Source of the DNA: Dactylorhiza incarnata
Taxonomy: Eukaryota; Streptophyta; Magnoliopsida; Asparagales; Orchidaceae
Reading direction: 5' to 3'
Length of the DNA stretch: 64,000 bases
NCBI GenBank assembly: GCA_033032865.1
Contig: JAWHQI010000040.1
Span: 5,377,001 to 5,441,000, forward strand
This document shows positions 1 through 10,858 of the stretch, piece by piece. The translations under genes and the position numbers were made by a program. The notes under the pieces were generated by a model. That model searched no databases. It was given only the letters and a program-made list of their open reading frames with translations, and was not told the DNA's origin. Position 1 is the stretch's first letter. Each line of letters begins with the position of its first letter.

Positions 1-1206
1 AGCGCACTGCTTCGTGAGGCGAATGAACTACACGGGCCGCTATGCACCGCTTTGCTGCGCGGATGGACGAGTAGGCTTGCGGATGGAGTGAGCCGCACCG
101 GCGGAGTGAGGGTCGCAATCACCTCGTTAATAAGCACGCCACTAGCAATTGCTAGTGCGACACACAAACGTAGTGGATGGAGTGGTGGATGAAGTGGTGG
201 ATGGAAAATGGATGGGGGCGCACCTCATACACACATATGAACAATATAATTTCTTAACAATGAAATAAACATTATAAAGCATGGTTCATAGTGCACATCA
301 TCAATAGATAAGAGATCTAACATTTACAACTACCAATACAAAGACAGAGAGAGAGAGCAAGGAATCGACCCAATCTGAAGCCTTGTCGAAGATTCACGGT
401 TGGAATCGCAGGGTTGTCAATCCATGTCCAAGCTCGGTCCTCAACTGCGTCCGGGGTAGAGAAGGCTGTCACTACCTTCCAATGGCCCGTCTTCTTCGTG
501 TCACGATCCGTCCGCACGACCAAGCTTCCTTCTCCTTGGATATTGGTGGATGTAGGGCTAAATCTCTCTCCTTGGAGCTTGAGGATGATGGAGGAGGCCA
601 AAAGGGGCGGAATACCTATGGAAATGGTGGAAAACGGCAGAGCGGGCGGAGTTCGATCCCTAATTTCGTGGAACAGGGCTTTAAATAGGCGCTGGCAAAA
701 ATAGTGCGCACGGTCATTGGCGCACGACCAGTAATCGTGCGCGCTGGCTGGGCGGAGCCTACAAAGCAAAGATTTATAAAATAAAATGTTTGCACGACCA
801 TTGGCACACGACCAGTGGTCGTGCGCACTATCGTAAGTGGTCGTGCGCGCTGGTCAAGACAGAACTCAGATTTGAGGGGTTAAGTGTGCACGATCAGTGG
901 CGCACGACCAGTGATCGTGCGCAATAGAACCAGTGATCGTACGCAGTGTTCCTGTAAAGATTTGTACCGGGAACACTTGCACGACTCCTGTTCCAGCATA
1001 AACACCAATCAAACCACTGAAAGTGGAACTTAACAATGCATGAAAGCTAATAAAGAAGATAAACATGAAAATACACCAAGATGGGCCTAGAAGTGCACAT
1101 AACATGAAACATCAAATATGAACGAAAACATGCCTAAAGTGTAGTGCATAGACTAGATAATCGGCCCAGATGAGTCCATAAAAGTGTATATAATTGAGAC
1201 TCATCA
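1..1206 (-). mobile_element. Partial LTR of Ty3/gypsy Athila-like family (F1), cut by window edge
   Basis: Read on the minus strand this begins TGATGAGTCTC at 1,206 and follows the same order of blocks as the LTRs at 20,913-22,489, 25,667-27,229 and 59,735-61,135: a TGGACTCATC(T/C)GGGCCG block near the start, a cluster of ACGACC/GGTCGT dyads, a TATTTAAA box, then Cys/Pro-codon-like CATTCCG/CATCCGC repeats toward the window edge. It is inserted in the RT region of copia element A, whose reading frame runs into the LTR at 1,207. The 3' end of the LTR and the rest of the element, if any, lie left of the window, so solo LTR and full element cannot be told apart. Confidence 0.85.
676..960 (-). promoter_or_regulatory. 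U3 dyad-repeat cluster and TATA-like box of LTR F1
   Basis: Three imperfect copies of a dyad with core CACGACCAGTGGTCGTG lie at about 726, 806 and 900, upstream (minus sense) of a TATTTAAA box at 681-688. The same arrangement recurs in the LTR at 59,735-61,135 and, on the other strand, in 20,913-22,489. Promoter function is inferred from position only. Confidence 0.5.
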
Positions 1207-1538
1207 CACACAAGCTGGTCGGAATGACCAGACTTGAATCCCTCAGGCTGCACCATATAGACTTCTTCGGCAAGATCGCCATTCAGGAATGTGGTCTTTA
1301 CATCCATCTGGTGTAGCTCCAAATCATAATGAGTTACAAGTGTCATTATCACTCTGAAAGAGTCTTTAGAGGAAACGGGAGAAAAAATTTCGTTATAATT
1401 GATTCCTTCTCTTTGCGTAAATCCTTTGGCAACCAGTCTTGCCTTAAACCGCTCGACCTTACCTTTAGAGTCTTTCTTGGTCTTAAACACCCATTTAGAA
1501 CCAATGGGCCTACAACCTTTGGGTAACTCAACTAACTC
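1207..1538 (-). pseudogene. Reverse transcriptase N-terminal fragment, copia A
   Basis: This stretch encodes the start of a Ty1/copia reverse transcriptase: the WVFKTK block, FKARLVAKGFTQREGINYNE, and the catalytic-region block ending QMDVKTTFLNGDLAEEVYMVQPEGF. The family's usual next blocks (YGLKQ, YVDD) are absent because the reading frame enters the inverted F1 LTR at 1,206. It connects in frame to the integrase segment upstream through a TGA at 1,539-1,541, which replaces the Trp expected in the LNKVWELV-type linker. The protein would have copied element RNA into cDNA; as it stands it cannot. Confidence 0.88.
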
Positions 1539-2860
1539 TCATACTTTATTCAGCTTCATAGACTCCATATCGTCTTTCATCGCATCCCACCACAAATCTG
1601 TTTGAGGTCCAGATACAACCTCCTCGAATGTCACCGGGTCAACTACATGACCTATGTCAAAATCACTCTCGCCCAAATAAACCTCATAGTCTGAGGAAAT
1701 TGCAGGCCTTCTCTCCATAATGGATCTCCTAACGGGTGGATGAACCTCCTGAGCTTGCGGAGGAACCTCAACTAGGATCGGTGGTAAAACCGGATCCACA
1801 TCCTCCACACGCTCTATCAGAGGTTCAGGCACCACAGGATCTCCCATCAAGGGCATAGATAAATTAATAGGCATGATTTCCTCGACTTCATTAATAGTAC
1901 GAGAGAAACTTGGTTCGTCAGCGACATCAAACACTAAAAATTTGGCTGTTTGAGACTCCACAATTCTGGGTCCTCCTGAAGGGGAATAGAACTTAAATCC
2001 CTTGGAGTGATTTGGGTAGCCTATGAAATAGCAAAGACAAGACCTAGGGGCGATCTTACTTTCTGATGGGGTGTATAAACCGACTTCTGCAGGACAACCC
2101 CAAACGCGTAAATGGTTAAGGCTGGGTCGTCTACCAGTCCACAACTCAAAAGGTGTTTTAGGTACTGACTTAGATGGGACTCTATTAAGGATGTACACTG
2201 CAGTCTTAAGCGCCTCACCCCACAAAAACTCAGGAAGATTTGTCCTACTCATCATACTCCTCATCATTTCCTTAAGGGTGCGGTTGCGCCTTTCGGCCAC
2301 ACCATTTTGCTCTGGACTACCCGGCATGGAGTATTGGGCAACGATGCCACAACTCTCCAAGTATCTGGCAAACAGACCTTTAAGTTGCCCAGAGGCATCA
2401 TGTCTACCAAAATACTCGCCACCTCTGTCAGATCTAACTATCTTGATGACTTTCCCTATTTGTTTTTCAACTTCAGTCTTGAAAATCTTGAACTTGTCAA
2501 GAGGTTCAGATTTTTCTTTAATTAAATGCAAATATCCGAAACGGGAGTAGTCATCTATGTAGGTAATGAAATAGGTGCTCTTACAGAGGGTAGTGGAATA
2601 AGGACCGCTGATGTCCGTATGAATAACCTCTAATAAATCTGAGCTACGAGTTGAGCCTTTCTTTTTAATCTTGGTCATTTTGCCTCTACAACAGTCCACA
2701 CATGTCTCTAGGTCACTGAAGTCTAGAGTAGGAAGAATATTTTGCTTAATTAATCTCTCCACTCTTTCCCTAGAGATATGTCCTAATCTTTTATGTCATA
2801 ACATGAAGGACTATTCTTTAATTAGAGGTCTTTTGGTGGCAACGTTTTCAACATTATAAG
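1539..2860 (-). pseudogene. Integrase domain, copia A
   Basis: The segment contains a GAG-pre-integrase block ([14 protein letters not shown] at about 2,740-2,800, [11 protein letters not shown] after it) and a retroviral-type integrase core: first Asp in [11 protein letters not shown], second in [11 protein letters not shown], Glu in [10 protein letters not shown], the D,D,E arrangement of rve integrases. The C-terminal half continues through the [21 protein letters not shown] block to the acidic linker before RT. A stop at about 2,815 separates it from the protease segment. The integrase would have inserted the cDNA in the nucleus; the open stretch 2,762-1,539 is intact, but its gene is broken on both sides. 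Confidence 0.9.
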
Positions 2861-2990
2861 AGGTAGCGTAATAATCAACAGGTGCAAGACATATTCTATA
2901 TAAACCATTAGATAGAGAACATTGGCCAATAAACTGTGATTCATAAAATAACTTAATTAAACCAGCAGAAATATTAAAACCATAACCAAG

Positions 2991-3549
2991 TCAATCTAAT
3001 GCAGAAACTGAAATCAGATTCCTTCTAAATGAAGGAATATAAAATATGTCTCTCAATAAAAGTTCATATCCTGAATCAAGGACTAAACAAATGTCCCTGA
3101 TGAACTCCACCTCCACCTCAGCATTGTTGCTGACTGTGAGCCTGCACTCACCCTTGCTTGGCCTCCTCCTTTTGATGAACCCCTGTAGTGTGTAAGTAAC
3201 ATGATTAGTTGCTCCACTATCGAGCCACCAAGAACTAGATGAGGCTTCAATTAAGTTGGATTCACAAAGGATAAGAGCTAAATGGTTACCTTTATGTGCG
3301 AAGCCATGTTTCTCCATCCAAGATTTAAATTTGAGGCACTCGCTCTTCACATGACCTTTCTTTCTGCAAAAGAAGCAGCTAAGAGGCTTCTTTCCACCAG
3401 CGACGTCCTTAGTCCCTGAAGGTTGTCCAGGGTGCACTTTATTAGGAGCTTTGGACTTCTTCTTCTTGAAAGGGGACTTGACAACAAGCAGTGCAGTGTT
3501 CGTCTTCTCATTCTTCAGCTTCTCCTCCTCAGCAACGCAACGAGTGATC
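2991..3549 (-). pseudogene. Gag zinc knuckle and aspartic protease, copia A
   Basis: Contains a CCHC knuckle (CFFCRKKGHVKSEC, C-x2-C-x4-H-x4-C) that binds RNA in Gag, followed by the copia protease signature SSWWLDSGATNHVT with the catalytic Asp in DSG. It ends in a stop after LISVSALD at 2,991, where a functional element would read on to integrase. The frame is open from 3,437 and an in-frame stop lies at about 3,562, joining it to the gag segment upstream. Confidence 0.87.
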
Positions 3550-4075
3550 AGATCATTTATCTTTCATGCCTCATCCTGGGAATTGTAGGTGGTCTTCAGG
3601 ATGCTGAACTCTGCAGGGAGAGTGTTGAGTGTCTGGTGCACAATCAACGCTTCAGGGAGAGTAATCTCCATCTCTTGTAGTTTGGTCTGGAAATAGACCA
3701 TCTTCAATATGTAATCACAGACTCCGCCTCCTCCCGAATACCTCATGGCGAAGAGGTCCTGAATCAGAGTCCCAATTTCAGCATTTGAAGACCCCTTATA
3801 CATCTACCCAACGACAAATACCTGGCGACGGTCGTGTCAGGAAGACCACTTAGTAGGTGCTCTGGAATGGAACGCTTCATAGTCAACAAGCAGATTTTGT
3901 TTGACTTGTTCCATGCACCGTAATGATCCTTTTCAGCTTGAGTGCTGGTCGCTGTGAGGACTGCAGGCTGATTGGTATTCATGGCCATCTCAATATCCGC
4001 CATCTCTAATGCAAACATGATGTCGGATTTCCACTTCTTGAAGTTCGATCCAGTGAGTTTTTCAATGGTCTCCAT
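3550..4075 (-). pseudogene. Gag, copia A, frameshifted
   Basis: I place the start at METIEKLTGSNFKKWKSDIM (ATG at 4,073-4,075), because this is the conserved copia Gag N-terminus, rather than at the longer upstream Met at 4,141. After RYLSLGR near 3,805 the frame breaks. It resumes in another frame as SSNAEIGTLIQDLFAMRY and continues to KTTYNSQDEA, a UBN2-type Gag body, where it stops. Gag forms the cytoplasmic virus-like particle. The frameshift and stop make it non-functional. Confidence 0.85.
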
Positions 4076-4765
4076 ATTATTATGAACTGTAAAAGTGTCT
4101 GTATAGAGAGAAAAGAAAAATATTAGAGACAAAGAGGGCAACAGTGACTATAAAACCCTAAATAGCACACTAGGCAGAGAATATCCTGGCGTGTCAGCGC
4201 ACAACACCTTTGGGCAGACTACGCGCCACACAATTAGTGATTCTCAACACAAGAACGAGCAACAGTTACGCTTGAGCTTTTCACGGTTTTACCACCTTTG
4301 GGCGAATAGATTGCTAGAGCTCCGCACTACCGTTCAAATGTCTGTGTGTATCCCTCTGAACCTATTGCGTAAGCACCTCCTTTGGGAGAATGATTGCGCA
4401 CTAGTCTCAGAGAACTCCCTAAAACATGTGAAACCGCAATCTCACAAATCGACTCGAAAAGGCCACTTTGGCGGCTACAGTTCTTATCAATCCACGAGAC
4501 CCTTTCACACCGGGATGTCTGAATATTGCCCTAAATTAATATTGTGTTTCTTTTGCTTAATGACGTGTGGGCACTTAATCGTCCAAAGAAAACACAATGA
4601 TTTTGTCGGGGATTGATTAATTAATGCACTTTAGTTTTCAATCCAATTTTTTTTATTTCTCTCTTATGCTCTTAATGGGTTTTGGAATTGTGTTCTTTAA
4701 TAAAATTAATTAGAAAAATAATCACTCCAAAATTATGAATGAGATCAATAGATTTGAGTTAAATC
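4076..4765 (-). other. Untranslated leader of copia A
   Basis: Lies between the PBS and the gag start on the minus strand. The open frame at 4,191-4,616 (+) has no recognisable domain and runs antisense to the leader, so I treat it as chance. No other structure seen. Confidence 0.6.
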
Positions 4766-4777
4766 CCTCTGATACCA
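4766..4777 (-). promoter_or_regulatory. Primer-binding site, initiator-Met tRNA type
   Basis: Minus-strand TGGTATCAGAGG sits two bases inside the LTR end (ATAGCA). This is the standard plant Ty1/copia PBS complementary to the 3' end of initiator-Met tRNA, with the last base changed. Confidence 0.85.
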
Positions 4778-4779
4778 AC

Positions 4780-6179
4780 TGCTATAAAATTGTGGAGTAA
4801 GTGTCGCTACGATGAATTTATATTATCGAAAATTCTACTGAATGCAGCGACGTATTAAGCCCCTAGGATCGTCTTAACCAAACTCTATTAATCTCTAATT
4901 GGAGTTTATGCAAAGATTTATTTTCTGACTAAATAATTTTACCAAATAAAGAACACACAAAATAACTAAAGATTGAGCAAGCGGTATATTTACTGAAGTG
5001 CGAAAATATAATTTATACCGTTCTTAGAATCTTGCTCGTGTTTCATGATGGCAGATATTCGCAACAGTTGTGATGTGTTATTCCTTATAAATTCCACCGC
5101 GTCCAAAGATCCTCTCAACATACAAGTTTACGTACTGTTTGAATCTCTACAACAATGAATGTTAACACAGTATGCAGATATATAATGAAATATGAAGAAC
5201 CAAATTAGATTTTTGTATGTGTTCGTGAATCAAACACAGTCCAAAGGGAATCATTCACCCCTGCTCAGATTTATATTCAATATATTGAATTTAAATCAAA
5301 ATAATGATATACCCGGGTCTAAATAAGTATTCTGGACAAATGCATACTATATATATCTAGTATTGATTTAATAAAAATAATGGTCAAATCAATACCTGCT
5401 CTGTACGAGTGAGTGAATGTGAATAAAGAGAGGAAACCCAACAAATAGGTTGTCGCCCCTTTTAATTCCTGAAACAGCTCGAAATCTGGAGCATAATACA
5501 GATCCGGCGGTGGAAACCCAATCTCTGACGAGATCAATAATGAAAATCCTGATCTTTATTTCTTGCGATCCGAAGGAAAGACCAACAAGATCCCGACTGT
5601 TCTCCTGCGATCTGAAATATAGCAGCAAACAGTAAAAGCTCTAGGTCGGCAACGCCTAAAGAAGATGGAGGAGATGAACGCCGGTATGAAGATCCGATTA
5701 TGAGAGATGAAGAACTTCCGATCCTTGGTGGAGAGCAGTTTTCTAGATCGGCAAAGTCTTGAGCGGAAAAACTAGGAGGAAAGATGAATCGACAGTTACC
5801 AAAATCTGAAAAAGAAAACTAGCGCTCGGTTCACCTTTGTCCACATCTCCCATCATGGCATGAAATCAATCTTAGGCTTTAATAGGAGAGCCTCTCTTGG
5901 AGTTACGAAAAATGAGGTTAATGAATCTCATTAATTCCAAAATAAAAATTGAAACAAAATTAATCCCATAAAATCATGCCAAGAAAAATATGCCAAGGGC
6001 AAGACCGTTTCGCGCGAGATGAAGTGACGAGACAATCTGGCCCACCTATCACAGGCTTCGATCATTCGCGCGGCTAAACCAACACATGCTTGTAGGAGTC
6101 TGAATAGACTAAACATTTGCGTACGACCTTAACGGGTCATCTCGATGAATCAAGTCCACCTTACGGGAAATTTCCAACA
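4780..6179 (-). repeat. 5' LTR of copia A (1,400 bp)
   Basis: On the minus strand it starts TGTTGGAAATTTCC at 6,179 and ends TTTTATAGCA at 4,780, immediately before the PBS, giving the TG...CA termini of an LTR. The partner LTR is outside the window, so age and target duplication cannot be read. The open frames inside it carry no domain. Confidence 0.85.
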
Positions 6180-6545
6180 GTATCATCTTATAGGGGGATA
6201 TGTGGAAGAAACTTATGGCACACTCATACCTGATCACTGTAAGAAATACCTCTTTCATCAATACCAACGATATGCTTAGAATCCATAAAGGTATCACAAA
6301 GTATATTATCGAGTTCATGCATCTTATTAAGTGCAAAAATCTTGATGAGACCAAAAACCATCGAGTATCACATTACCTTGATAGTCTCAAGTTGAAATAG
6401 GAACGCGTAAGCACCCCCTTGATGCGATCGTGTACTAACCAAAAAATACAGGAATAACGTGTTTTGCATTTTTGAACGTCATTCTCAAACGCACATAACA
6501 ACAGTGGCTTTTTTTAAATAAGCACCGCCAAAAGGTAGATAAGAA
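6180..6545 (+). pseudogene. Eroded Ty3/gypsy gag scrap and flank
   Basis: At 6,200-6,400 a short frame reads like the middle of a Retrotrans_gag domain: a TKYIIEFMHLIKCKNLDE block followed by VSHYLDSLK, compared with the family pattern Y-x2-EF-x2-L-x2-C-x-L-x-E ... YLxGLK. No start, zinc finger or LTR is attached. The remainder to 6,545 is featureless apart from the TTA flank of the next element. Call rests on pattern resemblance only. Confidence 0.4.
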
Positions 6546-6835
6546 TTAGGGTCTGTTTGGGAGGGTTTTTCAGAAAGGAGAATGAGTGGTGGCAAAATGA
6601 TGGTATGGAAATGTGTTTTTGGAAAATGTCTATTGCAAAAGGAGATCTGTTTGGGTGAACTCCTTTTGTAGAGATTTCAAAAATGAGAATCACTTTATAA
6701 GTTGTTTGGCAAATCATCGTCGCAGTGACCTTTTATTATTAAAAATGCAAGCCCAGACACATTTTTCACCCGAGCGAGCATTTTTTGCGCGAGCGCGCAT
6801 TTTTTGCGCGGGCACGGATTTTGCACGCGGGCGTC

Positions 6836-7682
6836 TGTTGGAACAACCCTATTTCTGATTTGGGCTAGGATCACTATATGTTGACTAGGATAAAGTTGAC
6901 CCCAATGTATAGTCAATGGGTCAAGGTTTTAGGCTGTTAGAACTCAAGAAAATACTCAGGTTCTGCGTTCGACGAATTGTTAACTGCGTTCGACGAAATG
7001 CTATCTGTGTTCGACGAACGGCGTGTCAATCTGCGTTCGACGAACGACGTGCTTCAATCTGCGATCAACGATCTTGCCGCGTCTCAGCGTCTCAGCGGTT
7101 GACGATTTTATCCAGTCTCAGCGGTCAGCGGTCGACGATTTTATTCAGTCTCAGCGGTCGACGATTTTATTCAGTCTCAGCGGTCGATAATTTTGCTCAG
7201 TTCAGCGGTCAACAAATTTGCCAACTCATTCTGCGTTCGACGAACTACTCTCAGCGTTCGACGAACTACTCTCAGCGTTCGACGAACTCAGCTCCGCGTT
7301 CGATGAATAAGTATCAGATGTTCAGATCGACGAAAATTCTTCTCAGCTCGACTAATTCAATTCTTCTAGACAGATTCAGATTGAGATCGACGAACTCAAC
7401 ATTGTGTTCGACGAAATTTGTTCAGATCGACGAAAATTATCTTCAGCAGATTTATCTCAGACAAATTATTTTATTCTATTCTCTGAACTGATCTTGAATG
7501 AACTGATCTTCAGCAGATTATTTTAGTTCATTTAAGAGAGTTTTTAATACACATCAGCTTTTATTACTCACTCAATACACATATATTTCATTATTTTAAT
7601 TCCGCTATAAAATTAAGTGAAAAGTTTTTAATACTCTATTCACCCCCCTCTAGAGTAAATCTAAGATCTAACCTCACTTTCA
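6836..7682 (+). repeat. 5' LTR of copia B (847 bp, internally deleted)
   Basis: Aligns to the 3' LTR at both ends but lacks about 1 kb of it between roughly 7,450 and 7,550, including the segment that holds the CTATAAAAAT box at 12,531 in the 3' LTR. It retains 11 exact TCGACGAA words between 6,966 and 7,435. Confidence 0.85.
6960..7435 (+). promoter_or_regulatory. TCGACGAA word cluster in LTR B
   Basis: Eleven exact TCGACGAA words, mostly as GTTCGACGAA, plus CpG-decayed variants (TTCGATGAA, ATCAACGA) and a second TCAGCGGTCGACGATTTTA series. Matching cluster in the 3' LTR at 10,985-11,577. Function unknown; position in U3 suggests cis-regulation. Confidence 0.4.
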
Positions 7683-7684
7683 AT

Positions 7685-7696
7685 TGGTATCAGAGG
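7685..7696 (+). promoter_or_regulatory. Primer-binding site, initiator-Met tRNA type
   Basis: TGGTATCAGAGG two bases after the LTR end at 7,682; initiator-Met type with the last base changed. Confidence 0.85.
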
Positions 7697-7790
7697 GAGG
7701 TTGATTCTTTACAGGCTAACACCTGAATCATAAAGATCAATTAGATCTTAAATTTATTTTAGAGTTTTATTATATTTTTGTTAAAAACTC

Positions 7791-9185
7791 ATGGCACAGA
7801 ACAAAGAATATTCAAGCACAAGACCTCCTATGTGCAATCTAAGTAAGTTTGCACTATGGAAGGAAATGATTATATTGTACATGAATTCTATTTATGAGGA
7901 TATTTTCAATGTCATTTTGACAGGACCTCCTACATCAACAAATAATTATACTGCTCCACATCCTGAGTGGACAGATGCTCAAAAGAAACAGAAGATTGCA
8001 GATGCCAAAGCAATGAACATTTTGGCACAGTCAATGTCTGATGAAATATTCTAGAAGGTTGTGAAATGCACATCAGCCAAGGAGATCTAGAATTCCCTCA
8101 ACAACTTGGTTGAAGGTTCTGCAGAAGAGTCTGAGTCTTCATCCAGTTCATCTGATGATGAAGAAAAATCAAATGAGAAAGACCAATGCCTGATGGACAT
8201 TTATGACTCAAGTAGTGAGTCAGTAAGTGCATCTTCATCCAGCTCTTCTGATGATGAGGATGATGAAGAAGAAAGAAGCTTTTGCATGATGGTCATAAAT
8301 GGCTCAAACCACAACTCAGATGCAGAATCTGATGAAGAAGAGGTAATTTCAAATTTTGATTTTACTCCTAAACAATGCAAATCAAATTTTAAATTGTTAT
8401 GTACAGATTTAATAAAATCTGAGAAAGAAATCAAATCTCTCAGTAAAGAGTTAACAGAAATAACCAATTCAACTTCTGAAAATACTAAACTTAAAGAAGA
8501 TTTTAAAACATCAGAAGAACAAACTATCTCTTTGAAAAATAATTCAATTAAGGCTGAACTTTTTGAACAATCTCTTAATGGAAGAAATATCAAAATAATG
8601 AATATCACAAGCACTAAAAATGCCAGATTAAATGGCAGCAAACTTAGCTTAGAATTTTCATCTAATCTATCTAATATTCAAAAGAAAAATACTCTAACCA
8701 CATCTACAAAATTTGTCTCTGCTAAAGAAAAAGAAATAGCAGAATACTTAATAGAAAATGTTAAAATTTTGTGTGTTCAACAAAATTCGTCGAACCAAGA
8801 TCAACGAAATCAAATGACTTCATCGAACACTGATCGACGGAAGCCGAACACAAAAACCAAGCATAATTTTCCTGTGATCAGAGCTCAACGAATCAGAGTT
8901 CAACAAACTCTGAACACAGAGAATTTATATAACTATTCCTTAATCAGAGATCAACGAAATCACTGCACTTTGTCAACCCGAGATCGACAAAATCAGAATA
9001 GTTTATTAAACATATATTTTAATGATTATACAAGAAAACTTTCAATTGGTAAAAGAAACTTTCAATTGGTAATACACTTAACAGATACAAAGGCAAATAT
9101 AACTAACTATAAGGCAATGCTTAAACCTATTATAAATCTTTTAACTCCAATTGTAATCAAACAAAAAGTTATAAGATTCACTTAA
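7791..9185 (+). pseudogene. Gag-like frame of copia B, two amber stops
   Basis: Starts MAQNKEYSSTRPPMCNLSKF, followed by the WK-x-MI-x-LYMNSIYEDIF block characteristic of plant copia Gag N-termini (UBN2/DUF4219 type), and runs to AKAMNILAQSMSDEIF. In-frame TAG codons lie at 8,052-8,054 and 8,088-8,090, and the same frame then continues to 9,185. The second part is a Ser/Asp/Glu-rich stretch (8,120-8,340) followed by a Lys/Glu-rich coil-like region, as in SIRE-like Gag tails. The usual Gag middle and CCHC knuckle are missing, so an internal deletion is likely. From about 8,785 the frame contains the same TCGTCGA/ATCAACGAA words found in the LTRs, suggesting non-coding sequence read through. 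Confidence 0.7.
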
Positions 9186-10858
9186 TTTTCTATCTTAAAA
9201 ACAAAGTCAGATAACTTCATGTTCCTACAGACTTTCTCAAGTCCATCAAGATTTGAGTACTCTGCTCTAGTTGCATTGATCAGAAATGATCATGACATTA
9301 AGTTTGAATCTCTTCTGATGAGAGAATTCTGTAAGAAGGAAGGTATCCGACAATGTTTTTCTGAGATGATAAAAACTCCTTAGAATCCATTAACAGCTGT
9401 AGTAATTCATCATATTAATAAAATCTTATTGAAACAAAATCTAGGAATCAGAAATGCTTATATTCCCATTTACCCTTCTTCTAGGGGTCTTGATCCAGGG
9501 TTCCTGAATCAAGACAGAAGAAAGAAATTTAAAAGAAGAAGAGAAATTAAAAGAAGAAGAGAAATTAAAAGAAGAAGAAGAAATTAAGAGAAGAAAAGTA
9601 GTAATTTATTAAATGTCTTCAAGAGAACAAATTCATTTTACTATCTATTTATTCTGTATATCTCCTTAAAGCTTTAGAATATCTACTGAAATGGTTTATG
9701 CTTTGAGTTATTTTATTTTCTCTGAATTGGCATTGTTGGAACTAACCTATTAAATGAGGAGTGGAACACCACCTCTACAAGAGACATTTTTGCAGGTACA
9801 GGATCACTATCTCAAGCAGTCATTTCTTCCAAAATATTCTTCAACTATTTGAAGAACAACTTAAGAAGTCATTGACCACCAGGATCAAACTCATTTTCTT
9901 TTGATATCAGAGAACTCAACTGATACCAGAGGTCACTTTCAATTGGTATTCAATTGGTATCAAACTATCAGAGACCTCAACTGATATTAGAGGACTTTCA
10001 ATTAGGATCAAACTATCAGTTACAAAAATAAAAGAATGAGCTTTCACTCTCAAGACAGAGAATACAAATGAAATTGCAAGTTCAATATCAGAAAACCTGA
10101 TCTTTCAATTGGTACCTGAACTTTCTATTAGTATCAGAATCAAAGCTTACCTTTCAACTGGTGTCAGAATCAAACTCCCAGTAGCAGTAATAAAGGAATG
10201 GGTACACATCCTTAAGTCAAAGAATGCAACAACATTATCAGATCAAATTTCTGGAAATCAGATTGCATCATTCCCTACCTCCATCAAATGTCCCTTCTTC
10301 AAGGGGCCTAGCTTTAGGCCTTCCTGAAACTAAGCAGTGGGAGAAGTTCTATGAAGAAGCTCCATATGATGCAGTTTTTGCTCAGGGGGAGATGTTCTAT
10401 GAACTAGGCAGGGGGAGATAGTTTCAAGAGGAGAAGCTTTATAAAGAACCTCCAGTCTCAGGGGGAGATGCTCTCAGGGGGAGATGCTTTTAGAAAGGGA
10501 AAGATGACGTATGAACAAGCTTCACACAATGCAAATTCAGATGCAGTGTTTGCTCTAGCTTAATGCAGATTCAGATACAACTTTTGATATAGAAGAAGCA
10601 ACAGATACATATTCAGATAATCAGCTTTTGCTACAGCTCAGAGAAAGACAATATCAGAATTCAGAATGTAAGAAAGCAGAATTCAGAAAGACAAAAGGTT
10701 TTTATTATTTCTATTTTCAAATGTAATGTTTCTAAACTCAGAGTTTCATATTTCTTATATATCTGATGAAATATTTAAAATCTATCAGATATATATACTC
10801 TGTGTTTTGTTTGTTTTAATTTTTGTCAAATAGTGTCCTAACCCAAATAGGGGGAGAT
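9186..10858 (+). other. 3' non-coding region of copia B with several polypurine tracts
   Basis: Holds a GAAGAAGA-type purine run at 9,530-9,600, repeated phrases on the theme AACTTTCAATTGGTATCAGA between 9,920 and 10,160, and at least four GGGGGAGAT tracts at about 10,388, 10,411, 10,459 and 10,477 before the final one at 10,849-10,857 next to the LTR. Multiple polypurine tracts between the coding region and the 3' LTR are common in SIRE-like elements. The frame at 10,109-10,327 has no domain. Confidence 0.65.

Larger units (their letters stand above)
1207..6179 (-). mobile_element. Ty1/copia retrotransposon A, 5' LTR plus internal region, 3' part displaced
   Basis: On the minus strand the order is LTR (6,179-4,780), initiator-Met-type PBS, leader, gag, zinc knuckle, protease, integrase, reverse transcriptase, which is the Ty1/copia order (integrase before RT). 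The RT is broken at 1,207 by the F1 LTR, and RNase H and the 3' LTR would lie left of the window. Frameshifts and nonsense codons in gag, pre-integrase and RT show it is dead. Confidence 0.9.

Noticed and set aside
8201..8641. 146-codon minus-strand frame
   Set aside because: Antisense shadow of the Ser/Glu-rich gag-like frame of copia B.
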